Assembly: GCA_039586095.1 (NCBI GenBank) | Contig: JBDHLB010000109.1 | Span: 1 to 5,958 of the forward strand | Direction of reading: 5' to 3' | DNA length: 5,958 nt | Source of the DNA: JBDHBD01 sp039586095 | Lineage (GTDB): Bacteria > Gemmatimonadota > Gemmatimonadetes > Palauibacterales > Palauibacteraceae | Shown here: positions 1 through 5,958 of the stretch, piece by piece | How the letters are laid out: the number at the start of each line of letters is the position of its first letter | Position numbering within the stretch: position 1 is the stretch's first letter | The notes under the pieces: generated by a model | Told to the model about the DNA's origin: nothing | Database searches by the model: none | What the model saw: only the letters and a program-made list of their open reading frames with translations | Made by a program: the position numbers and the translations under genes

Positions 1-73
1 GGTCAGCGCCGTTCTCGCTCGCCGGCACACGCGGGGTCATGGCACGGATGATGCAGGGTTGTTCTTGCGGACC

Positions 74-78
74 GGGAG
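74..78 (+). promoter_or_regulatory. Ribosome binding site for the first gene
   Basis: GGGAG lies 7 bases upstream of ATG 86, good Shine-Dalgarno spacing. An in-frame TGA at 80-82 closes the frame just before the ATG, so the start cannot lie further upstream in this frame. The site favours ATG 86 over the downstream GTG at 230, although the latter would give a more conventional signal peptide. Confidence 0.5.
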
Positions 79-85
79 CTGAGCC

Positions 86-799
86 ATGCAGCTCGCGAGA
101 CCGGCAGGCGTGCTATTCGATCTTCGCATCGCGACGACCAAGCGAACGGAGTCGTCTGCCAACGCGATACGGGTTGCGCCGAGCGGGCAGCGACCTGGGC
201 GCGTCGCGCTGCCCCAAGCTAGGCGCTCCGTGCTTCGATCGCTCTCGCTGGCTGCCCTGCTGATCGCTTGGGGTGTGTCCGCCGACGCTACGCTTTTTCC
301 TGGTCCCGATGAGTTCGGATACGTGGGGGTCGAGGTGCCGGCGACTCTGCGCGGCGCGAGCGCGACCGGCAGCGTGTCCCTCAGCGCCGGCCAGCTCAGC
401 GCACCCTTCGAGATCGGCTTTCCCTTCGAGTTCTATGGAATCGAGTACTCGACTTTCCGTATCTCTTCGAGCGGCTTCATTACGCTGGGCTCGGGATTCG
501 AGTCTCCGGGCTGCTGCTCGGGCCGTCCGATTGGCTCGGCCTCTTCCCCGAACAACTTTGTAGCCGCGTGGTGGGGCCCACTCAACGCTTCCGTGGGCAG
601 TATCCGCTTTCAGACCATCGGCTCCCCCGGTGCGCGTTCGCTCGTCGTGGGCTTCTATCATGTTCCTCATTTCGTCGGCGGCCCTCCGGTCACGTTCGAG
701 ATCGTCCTCCACGAAGGATCCAACGCGATCGAGATCCAGTGTTGGACCTGCCCGTCCGATGGTGGCTCCCACACGACGGGAATCGAGAACGCGGAGTGA
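86..799 (+). CDS. Secreted nidogen-like/choice-of-anchor type domain protein (N-terminal part of a probable split hydrolase)
   Basis: This 237-residue frame encodes an exported beta-rich domain. Residues 46-68 form a signal peptide: two arginines, a hydrophobic run at about 52-65 and an A-D-A cleavage motif at 66-68. The mature part shows the pattern of nidogen-like/choice-of-anchor domains of secreted bacterial proteins: FPFEFYG (112-118), ISSSGFITLG (126-135), NNFVAAWW (156-163), a strand ending LVVGFYHV (186-193), FEIVLHEGSNAIEI (204-217) and a terminal TTGIENAE. Family members normally run on from the GIEN motif into further sequence, whereas here the frame stops at once. Four cysteines (143, 144, 219, 222) fit an extracytoplasmic location. 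The first 45 residues look unlike a signal peptide n-region; a GTG at 230 (codon 49), preceded by a weak AGG, would give a normal 20-residue signal peptide. The domain is probably a binding or structural module rather than an enzyme. The frame most likely belongs with the one starting at 796. Confidence 0.75.
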   Translation: MQLARPAGVLFDLRIATTKRTESSANAIRVAPSGQRPGRVALPQARRSVLRSLSLAALLIAWGVSADATLFPGPDEFGYVGVEVPATLRGASATGSVSLSAGQLSAPFEIGFPFEFYGIEYSTFRISSSGFITLGSGFESPGCCSGRPIGSASSPNNFVAAWWGPLNASVGSIRFQTIGSPGARSLVVGFYHVPHFVGGPPVTFEIVLHEGSNAIEIQCWTCPSDGGSHTTGIENAE

Positions 800-800
800 T
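791..800 (+). other. Apparent frameshift junction / GTGA stop-start overlap
   Basis: The first frame ends GCG GAG TGA (791-799), and the second can start at GTG 796-798, sharing bases with that stop. Re-reading base G796 (a -1 shift) joins GIENAE directly to VIAPSNPPDC, restoring a continuous protein of about 1,090 residues. This is what loss of one G from GAGGTG would produce. No classic X-XXY-YYZ slippery heptamer is visible, so programmed frameshifting is not supported. A sequencing or assembly error, a real inactivating indel and translational coupling at GTGA all remain possible. Confidence 0.65.
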
Positions 801-3357
801 CGCTCCGAGCAATCCGCCCGACTGCTCGAGTGTGACTCGGAGGCCGGAGTCGATCTGGCCGCCCAACGGGGAGTTCGTGGAGATCTCGATCGATGGCGTG
901 ATCGATAGGGACGGCGATCCTGTCTCGCTGCAGGTCGATGAAATCCTTCAGGACGAGCGCCTCGGCGGGAGGGGAGATCCGAAGACCGGGGCGGATGCCT
1001 GGGGCATCGGGTCCACCTTGGCCCGTGTTCGAGCCGAGCGAAGCGCGGGTGATGGGCGCGTCTATCACATCCGCTTCTCGGCTTCCGATCCGATAGGCCT
1101 TTCGTGCGCTGGGGAGTTCACGGTATGCGTTCCCCACCGAAAGGCAGCTGAGTGCGTCGACCAGGGTCCGCTGTATGACGCCTCGCTTCCGCCGTCGCTC
1201 GCGTCGAGCGACCCGCCCCCTGGGGCTGCGGCGGTGCCGCGGACCAGCTGGGTTCGGCTCACCCTGCTGGGTCCCCTGAAGGATCCGGAAGAGATCCATC
1301 TTCGTTGTGACGGAGCGCTGGTCGAGGTCGACGCCACGGTGCTGGACACGCGGACTGCCGTTCTCAATCCTCGCGGGGAGCTGCCACCGGGCGGCTTCTG
1401 TCGCGTCCGCTACGTGGGGAACCATGGCCCCGAGGAGTTCTTCTTCCGGGTCGCAGCCGGGCAGGGCTCCGAGACCGTGCTCTACGACCGCATGGACCTC
1501 GCTTTCCTGAACACCTTCCCCGACGACTACTGGCTGATCGACGACCCGACCACGCCATCCGGCAAGCGCATCCAGGTCAGGGTCGGACGGATCCCGGATC
1601 CGCAGCAGAGGGCCAACGGCCGGGCCGTCGCAGCGGCGATCCAAGACCGGGACGGCTTCAGCCCGATCCAGGACCTCGTGTTCAGCCTCTCGCGGGCCGC
1701 GGATGGTGCGAGCTTCCCGGCGGACGAGTCCGCCTCGCTCGATCCTGGCGCCCCGGTCGGGCTGTTCGACATGGATCCGAGGAGCCCGGGGTTCGGAAAA
1801 CGCGTTCCCTTCACTCTGAGAATTCGCAGCGACGTCGGCCCGGACGGCACCGTGGACCACACCGGGGTGCTCTTCCCGGCGGTCCGCCTGGAGCCCGGCG
1901 GCCGCTACGCGTTCGTGTTGACGAATCGTCTCCACGCCGCAGCCGATCCCTCCCGGCCCTTCCTGCCCTCGCCGTTCTTCGAGCGCGTGGCGGCCCCCCC
2001 CGCCCCGGACGAGCCGGCCCGAGTCACGCGGGCCCGCAAATCGATCGCCCCGGTCCTCGACTTCCTGGCCACTACTCCCGAGCTGCCGATCCCCGCGGAG
2101 GACGTCGCGCTGGCGCTGAGCATCTCGATCCGGAGCGAGGCCTTCGACCCCTCCGATCTCGTCGCCATCAAGGAGGCGTACCTGGCCGCGCCTCCGCCCG
2201 CGCTCGAGGTCCAGTCCGTGACATCCTCGTTCGGGCGGGCGGCCCGCATCCGGGGCACGCTTGCCCTTCCGCTCTACCTCGATCCGGCGAATCCGACCGA
2301 GCTCTCCCGAGACCCCGTGACCGGAAGGCCGACGCCCGCTGGTCTCGACACCGTGCCCTTCGTGCTGACCCTGCCGAACGCCGCCCTATCTGGTCCCGTA
2401 CCGATCGTGATGTACCAGCACAGCGGTGGGGGCTCGGCGGACGAAGTCCTGTGGTATTCCAACGAGTTCCTGGACGACGCGGGCTATGCGATTGGGGGCA
2501 TCCAGGACTACTTGAACCGCACCTACGGCGACCTGGAATCGCAAGGCTTTGCTTTGTTCTTGTCGCTCCTCTTCCGGGAGAGGTTCCCTCTCGTCTACAT
2601 CCAGACCTATGCGGACATGCTGGGCTTCCTGCGCGCGATCCAGGGGCTGGGGGAGGAGAGCTGGCTGCCTCTCCTTGCGCCCGATGCGGTTCCCGAGATC
2701 GATCCCTCACGCATCCTGTTCCGCGGCTACAGTCGGGGGTCGTACCACTCGATGGCGTTCCTGTCGCTCGCCCCCGAGGTGACGGCGGCTGTTTCCGTGG
2801 CCGGTGCCGGGCGCGAGACCGAGCAGTGGCTGCAGATCTACGACGAGTTCCGCGCTTTCTCCTTCCTCGCGAACGGTATCCCGCGGCAGACCCTGTGGGG
2901 CTTCGCGGCGCTGGCCAGTGACTGGGATCGTCAGGATGCGCACTTTCTTGCGCGTCACCTGTATCGGGAGCCGCTCGCCGTGGCGGGCCAGACGCACACC
3001 ACGCCCCCCAGCCTGCTGGTCATCGAGGGAATCGGCGACCACGGGGCCCCGAACACCTCGACGCGGGCCGCCGCCCACGAGCTCGGGATTCCGGCCGTGC
3101 GCCCCGTGCAGCAGGCCACGCCGGTTCTGGAGCAGGTCGACTCCCCCCTCGCAGGGAATCTCGGGCCGGGTTTGACGGCCGGGTTCTTCCAGTATGACCC
3201 CGCAACGACCCCGAGCTGCCACGACGAGCCCCTGGCGCATTTCTGCGTGCAGACTGCTGCTGAGGCCGAGATCCAGACGCTCCACTTCTTCGAGACCGCC
3301 CTAGACCCGGAGGGGACGCCCGAGATCATCAATCCGTTCCTCGAAGTCGGGGAGTGA
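796..3357 (+). CDS. Multidomain secreted alpha/beta hydrolase (lipase/esterase-like), C-terminal part of a probable split gene
   Basis: The frame encodes 853 residues counted from GTG 796. Residues 19-54 form a 'WPPN' module (SIWPPN, then VEISIDGV, DGDPV and QDE), a motif that recurs in secreted deltaproteobacterial-type proteins. Residues ~118-215 resemble a bacterial Ig-like domain (DPPPGAAAVP, then LNPRGELPPGG). The middle region (~225-465) contains DGFSPI, GLFDMDP and LEPGGRYAFVLTNR stretches typical of lipases with long N-terminal extensions. The C-terminal hydrolase shows VPIVMYQHSGGGS (535-547), a likely oxyanion region; G-Y-S-R-G (644-648) with Ser646 as probable nucleophile; Asp748 in IEGIGDHG; and His815 in LAHFC. 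These give a plausible Ser-Asp-His triad, but the Asp and His assignments come from order and spacing. Eight cysteines (10, 104, 111, 120, 171, 202, 808, 817) suggest disulfides and export, yet this frame has no signal peptide of its own, which argues for fusion to the preceding frame. The frame stays open upstream to ATG 568, but that stretch is an arginine-rich shadow of the first gene. Substrate is unknown; an ester hydrolase is likely. Confidence 0.78.
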   Translation: MIAPSNPPDCSSVTRRPESIWPPNGEFVEISIDGVIDRDGDPVSLQVDEILQDERLGGRGDPKTGADAWGIGSTLARVRAERSAGDGRVYHIRFSASDPIGLSCAGEFTVCVPHRKAAECVDQGPLYDASLPPSLASSDPPPGAAAVPRTSWVRLTLLGPLKDPEEIHLRCDGALVEVDATVLDTRTAVLNPRGELPPGGFCRVRYVGNHGPEEFFFRVAAGQGSETVLYDRMDLAFLNTFPDDYWLIDDPTTPSGKRIQVRVGRIPDPQQRANGRAVAAAIQDRDGFSPIQDLVFSLSRAADGASFPADESASLDPGAPVGLFDMDPRSPGFGKRVPFTLRIRSDVGPDGTVDHTGVLFPAVRLEPGGRYAFVLTNRLHAAADPSRPFLPSPFFERVAAPPAPDEPARVTRARKSIAPVLDFLATTPELPIPAEDVALALSISIRSEAFDPSDLVAIKEAYLAAPPPALEVQSVTSSFGRAARIRGTLALPLYLDPANPTELSRDPVTGRPTPAGLDTVPFVLTLPNAALSGPVPIVMYQHSGGGSADEVLWYSNEFLDDAGYAIGGIQDYLNRTYGDLESQGFALFLSLLFRERFPLVYIQTYADMLGFLRAIQGLGEESWLPLLAPDAVPEIDPSRILFRGYSRGSYHSMAFLSLAPEVTAAVSVAGAGRETEQWLQIYDEFRAFSFLANGIPRQTLWGFAALASDWDRQDAHFLARHLYREPLAVAGQTHTTPPSLLVIEGIGDHGAPNTSTRAAAHELGIPAVRPVQQATPVLEQVDSPLAGNLGPGLTAGFFQYDPATTPSCHDEPLAHFCVQTAAEAEIQTLHFFETALDPEGTPEIINPFLEVGE

Positions 3358-3468
3358 TGGCCAGATTCAGGAGTCAGATCCTCGTCTTTCTACCCGTCGG
3401 GGCACGGCCTTGGCGGCACGGGTGCGTCGGCGAGCGCCTGCTGGTGTAGGTCGATTCGCGCCGAGTCG

Positions 3469-3503
3469 CCTCGTCACCTGGATCGTTCTCCGTGATGACG
3501 AGG
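3469..3503. repeat. 8-bp inverted repeat upstream of the cyclase gene
   Basis: CCTCGTCA at 3469-3476 is perfectly matched by TGACGAGG at 3496-3503 across a 19-base gap. It ends 20 bases before the ribosome binding site of the cyclase gene. There is no T-tract after it, so it is not a typical intrinsic terminator. It could be a 5' leader hairpin or a protein-binding site, or chance in GC-rich DNA. No convincing -35/-10 pair was found in the 177-base gap around it. Confidence 0.35.
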
Positions 3504-3523
3504 GAGACGGACACCTCGTGTGC

Positions 3524-3528
3524 AGGAG
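3524..3528 (+). promoter_or_regulatory. Ribosome binding site deciding the cyclase start
   Basis: AGGAG sits 6 bases upstream of ATG 3535. It lies inside the five-codon extension that a GTG start at 3520 would add, so the ATG is the better start. The nearest purine-rich stretch before GTG 3520 (GAGGGAG, 3500-3506) is 13 bases away, a poor distance. Confidence 0.65.
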
Positions 3529-3534
3529 TACTTG

Positions 3535-5868
3535 ATGCGGCGCTCGCGCGATTGGTGGCTCCTCGGGACGCTACTTCCGCTCTGGTTTGCGATCGCGTTT
3601 GCCGGACTCCACGCTTTCTTCGCGCACGCCCCCTGGCTCTTCCCATTCTCGGTCACAGGGTCCCAGGGCCCGGGCGGTTACCCCCTTGTGGATCGGGCGA
3701 GCGTCCCTGACTGCCCTCTCCGGGTGGGTGATCACGTGCTCCGCATCGAGGATACGGAGCTCCGAGGTCTCTCGCGGAACGAAGTCTATGGCGTCCAGGC
3801 GCCGCTGCTCCGTACTGGCGAGCCCTACCGTGTGGAGTTCCAACGGCAGGACAAGCGCCTCGATGCGATGGTCGCACCGGCATACTACCCCCACTGGTGG
3901 CTGCGGATCTTCGGCGGCGTGGGCCTCGCCCTGGCAGGCGGGTTCCTGCTGATCCGAGCTCCGCATTGGCACCTCTCGCGTCGCTTCTTCTTCTCGATGC
4001 TCCTCCTGAGCTTGTACCCCGCCCTTGACTTGGGGTTCCCGCACCTGTCGTGGCTAGTAGGCGTTCTCTGGCCCGCTGGTCTGACACTCCTACTTTGGAA
4101 CGGGCAAGAGTGGACCGAGTCCGCCCGGCCGCTTCGCGCCCGGCACCACGTGGTACTTTGGACCCTCGGCCTCGCCCAGGCGGTGAGTTTCCTCGCGTAT
4201 CTCTTTCTCGTGATTCCTGCCGGGCTCTGGACGACCCGTGTTACTCAGATCACGGGCTCCCTCATCGGTACCCTGACAATTGCCTATCTCGCCCGCGCGT
4301 ATGCGCTCTCGGGTTCGCTCGAGCGACGACAGCTTCGTTGGGTCTTCTCTGGTATTTCCGTTGCGTTCATACCTCAAGTGATCCTTGTTCTCGCAATTAC
4401 ACTCGAGATCCAGTTCAACTATCACGCGTGGCGCCCAAGGATCGGCGCATTGAGCGTCGCGGTCCCCATCGGCATTGTCATCTCCATCGTCGGCTATCAC
4501 TGGCTTGATATCGACCGGCTGATCAGCCGGACTGCAGCGTTGACGATCGTCGCCGTTACATGCGCCGGAGCAGCGCCCGCGGTCGTCCCGCGGCTCGCCG
4601 TGGGTGCCAGCGGCGCGACCGGGATCGATACAGGCCTGGCGCAGATTGTTATTTCGATCGTGCTCGCAGGGCTGGCGGTGCCGGCCTACCGCGTGCTCCA
4701 TCTCTGGCTGGACCGCCGCATGTTCGCCGAGCAACACGCACTCGCCGGACGATTCGAGCGCCTGCGCACGGATCTCGCGAGCTGCCGCACCGTCGAGGAG
4801 CTCACGACCCGCGGGGGAGAGGGCTTCGATGCAATCCTCCACCCCGACTCGATCGCGACATACGCGCGGGTCGGCGGCGCATTCACGCCGCTCTTCGTCC
4901 GCGGGCGCGCGGCACCGCCGGCCTTCGAAACCACCACCGCGCTCGTGCAGGTGCTCGAGGCCAAGGGCGGACCCCTCTTTGCGCGTGCCAGGGAGATTGG
5001 TCCCTTCGAGCGCGCGGCGCTCGATACGCTCGGGGCCGAGGTCGTGGTGCCGGTGTTGCAGGACGGGCGACTGGTGGCCTTCACCTGTCTCGCCGGCAAG
5101 CGCTCGGGCGACATCTACACCGCGACGGATCTCGAGAGGCTCGGGGCGGTGGCCGAGCGCTCGGCCGACGTGCTCGCACGGCTCGATGCGGATGCGGTCG
5201 CGCAAGAGGCGAGGGAGCTCACGGCTGCACTGAGCCGCTACGTGCCGGGTGCGGTGGCCGAGCGTGTCCTCCGAGGACATGCGCTCGAGCCCGCGGAACG
5301 CGAGGTGAGCGTGCTCTTCGTGGACATCCGCGAGTACACCCGGATCGCGGCCGGGCTCCGCCCCGAGGACGTGTTCTCCACCCTGAACGAGCACACGGAA
5401 CGGGTCTCACGCATCGTCCAGGATTTCGGCGGTACGATCGTCGAGTTCAACGGCGACGGGATGATGGCGGTGTTCGGCGCCCCCGAGGCCCTTGCGCGCA
5501 AGGAGCAGGCGGCGGTCGAGTCGGCGCGGCGCATCGTGGACTCGATGCCGGAGGGCCTCGCCGTGGGGGTGGGCGTCGCCACCGGTCCGGCCTTCGTGGG
5601 CAGCATCCGCTCGGCGGACCGGCTGATCTGGACTGCGGTGGGTAACACCACCAACCTGGCGTCACGCCTTCAGTCGTTGACGCGCGAGCTCGACGCTTCG
5701 ATCGCCCTCGACGAGACGACCCGCGACCGCGCCGGTTACGTGTGCAGCGGGTTCGTGCGCCACCAACGCGTCGCCATCCGCGGCCGCTGGGGTCGTTTCG
5801 ACGTGTACACGCTGCCACTCCGCGGCGCGGGGTCGGATCAATGGGAGCTAACCGGCGCCGCCCTTTGA
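3535..5868 (+). CDS. Membrane-bound class III adenylate/guanylate cyclase with PDZ-like, multi-TM and GAF-like sensor regions
   Basis: This 777-residue protein converts ATP or GTP to a cyclic nucleotide and sits in the inner membrane. Numbering is from ATG 3535, chosen for its AGGAG site. Residues ~7-37 are a membrane helix. Residues ~42-115 form a PDZ-like extracytoplasmic segment (CPLRVGDHVLRIEDTELRG). About nine more hydrophobic segments follow between ~121 and 385, including YHWLDIDRLISRT (~316-328) and a closing LHLWLDRRMF; this layout recalls ComP-type sensor kinases. Residues ~397-551 look GAF-like, ending in a helical linker with the SRYVPGAVAERVL motif common just before cyclase domains. 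The cyclase domain spans ~588-762. Metal-binding Asp597 (VLFVDIREYT) and Asp641 (EFNGDGMMAVFG) are present, as are transition-state Asn707 and Arg711 (TNLASR). The substrate-selecting positions are Glu637, where adenylate cyclases have Lys, and Thr700, so base specificity is uncertain. The domain should work as a homodimer. It is co-oriented with the upstream hydrolase but separated by 177 bases, so its own promoter is plausible. Confidence 0.92.
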   Translation: MRRSRDWWLLGTLLPLWFAIAFAGLHAFFAHAPWLFPFSVTGSQGPGGYPLVDRASVPDCPLRVGDHVLRIEDTELRGLSRNEVYGVQAPLLRTGEPYRVEFQRQDKRLDAMVAPAYYPHWWLRIFGGVGLALAGGFLLIRAPHWHLSRRFFFSMLLLSLYPALDLGFPHLSWLVGVLWPAGLTLLLWNGQEWTESARPLRARHHVVLWTLGLAQAVSFLAYLFLVIPAGLWTTRVTQITGSLIGTLTIAYLARAYALSGSLERRQLRWVFSGISVAFIPQVILVLAITLEIQFNYHAWRPRIGALSVAVPIGIVISIVGYHWLDIDRLISRTAALTIVAVTCAGAAPAVVPRLAVGASGATGIDTGLAQIVISIVLAGLAVPAYRVLHLWLDRRMFAEQHALAGRFERLRTDLASCRTVEELTTRGGEGFDAILHPDSIATYARVGGAFTPLFVRGRAAPPAFETTTALVQVLEAKGGPLFARAREIGPFERAALDTLGAEVVVPVLQDGRLVAFTCLAGKRSGDIYTATDLERLGAVAERSADVLARLDADAVAQEARELTAALSRYVPGAVAERVLRGHALEPAEREVSVLFVDIREYTRIAAGLRPEDVFSTLNEHTERVSRIVQDFGGTIVEFNGDGMMAVFGAPEALARKEQAAVESARRIVDSMPEGLAVGVGVATGPAFVGSIRSADRLIWTAVGNTTNLASRLQSLTRELDASIALDETTRDRAGYVCSGFVRHQRVAIRGRWGRFDVYTLPLRGAGSDQWELTGAAL

Positions 5869-5870
5869 GG

Positions 5871-5958
5871 ATGACCGGAGATCGAGGGGCGTTCGGCGGT
5901 GCGCGGCGTGGAGGAGGCGCCGACGTTGCGGCCCAAGGCGTGGCGGTGAACGCCATTC
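5871..5958 (+). CDS. Possible partial downstream gene, running off the window
   Basis: An ATG at 5871, 2 bases after the cyclase stop, opens a frame of 29 codons that continues past the window edge. The visible residues are rich in Gly, Ala and Arg and match no family I recognise. GAGG directly abuts the ATG, too close for a normal ribosome binding site. A GTG at 5940 in the same frame is an alternative start. The other two forward frames contain stops here. This may be chance in GC-rich DNA; too little is present to decide. Confidence 0.2.
   Translation, partial: MTGDRGAFGGARRGGGADVAAQGVAVNAI

Noticed and set aside
39..263. 74-codon open frame overlapping the first gene's start
   Set aside because: Cys/Arg/Ser-rich composition with no motif; it overlaps the signal-peptide frame and looks like a GC-rich shadow.
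568..795. N-terminal extension of the hydrolase frame back to ATG 568
   Set aside because: It lies out of frame over the well-supported nidogen-like domain, is arginine-rich with no signal peptide, and shows no recognisable motif.
785..800. Programmed -1 ribosomal frameshift between the two hydrolase frames
   Set aside because: No slippery heptamer and no obvious downstream pseudoknot; a simple indel or GTGA coupling is more economical.
667..1935. Long antisense open frame (422 codons) opposite the hydrolase
   Set aside because: Arg/Glu/Gly-rich translation with no domain; typical opposite-strand shadow in high-GC DNA, spanning the frame junction of a clearly better + strand gene.
3520..3534. 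GTG 3520 as the cyclase start
   Set aside because: Poorly spaced ribosome binding site, while AGGAG within this stretch is ideally placed for ATG 3535; the five extra residues add no feature.
4090..5394. Long antisense open frame (434 codons) opposite the cyclase
   Set aside because: The + strand here carries diagnostic cyclase motifs and membrane helices; the antisense translation is charged, His/Arg-rich and motif-free.
5888..5954. GGCGTTC (5888-5894) / GAACGCC (5948-5954) inverted repeat as a terminator for the cyclase gene
   Set aside because: The arms are only 7 bp and 53 bases apart with no T-tract; chance is likely in this GC-rich tail.

Overview
The window is high-GC bacterial DNA with all supportable genes on the + strand. 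Strong G/C preference at third codon positions, a secreted multidomain hydrolase with 'WPPN'-type and Ig-like modules, and a large membrane-bound class III nucleotide cyclase together suggest a deltaproteobacterium-like lineage (Myxococcota, Desulfobacterota or a related uncultured group). That placement is an inference from gene style; no marker gene is present.

Positions 1-85 hold no recognisable gene. Positions 86-799 encode a signal peptide followed by a nidogen-like/choice-of-anchor type beta domain. This frame stops at TGA 797-799, and the adjacent frame takes over from GTG 796-798, so the stop and start overlap as GTGA. The second frame runs to 3357 and encodes a WPPN-type domain, an Ig-like domain, a long middle region and a C-terminal alpha/beta hydrolase with a G-Y-S-R-G nucleophile elbow. 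The domain order and the cysteine content suggest that the two frames are one exported protein of about 1,090 residues, split by a single missing base. The alternative is a translationally coupled pair.

A 177-base gap (3358-3534) carries an 8-bp inverted repeat and a good ribosome binding site. It is followed at 3535-5868 by a 777-residue membrane protein: an N-terminal membrane helix, a PDZ-like extracytoplasmic segment, a multi-helix membrane module resembling ComP-type sensor kinases, a GAF-like region and a C-terminal class III adenylate/guanylate cyclase domain. Metal-binding and transition-state residues are intact. The two substrate-selecting positions read Glu and Thr, a guanylate-type residue paired with an adenylate-type one, so the product (cAMP or cGMP) cannot be assigned from sequence.

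An open frame of 29 codons begins 2 bases after the cyclase stop and runs off the window; it is only weakly supported. The hydrolase and cyclase are co-oriented, but nothing in the sequence proves that they work together. A cell-envelope signal sensed through the PDZ/membrane module and relayed as a cyclic nucleotide is the most defensible reading of the second half. No RNA gene, CRISPR array, insertion sequence or clear terminator was seen.
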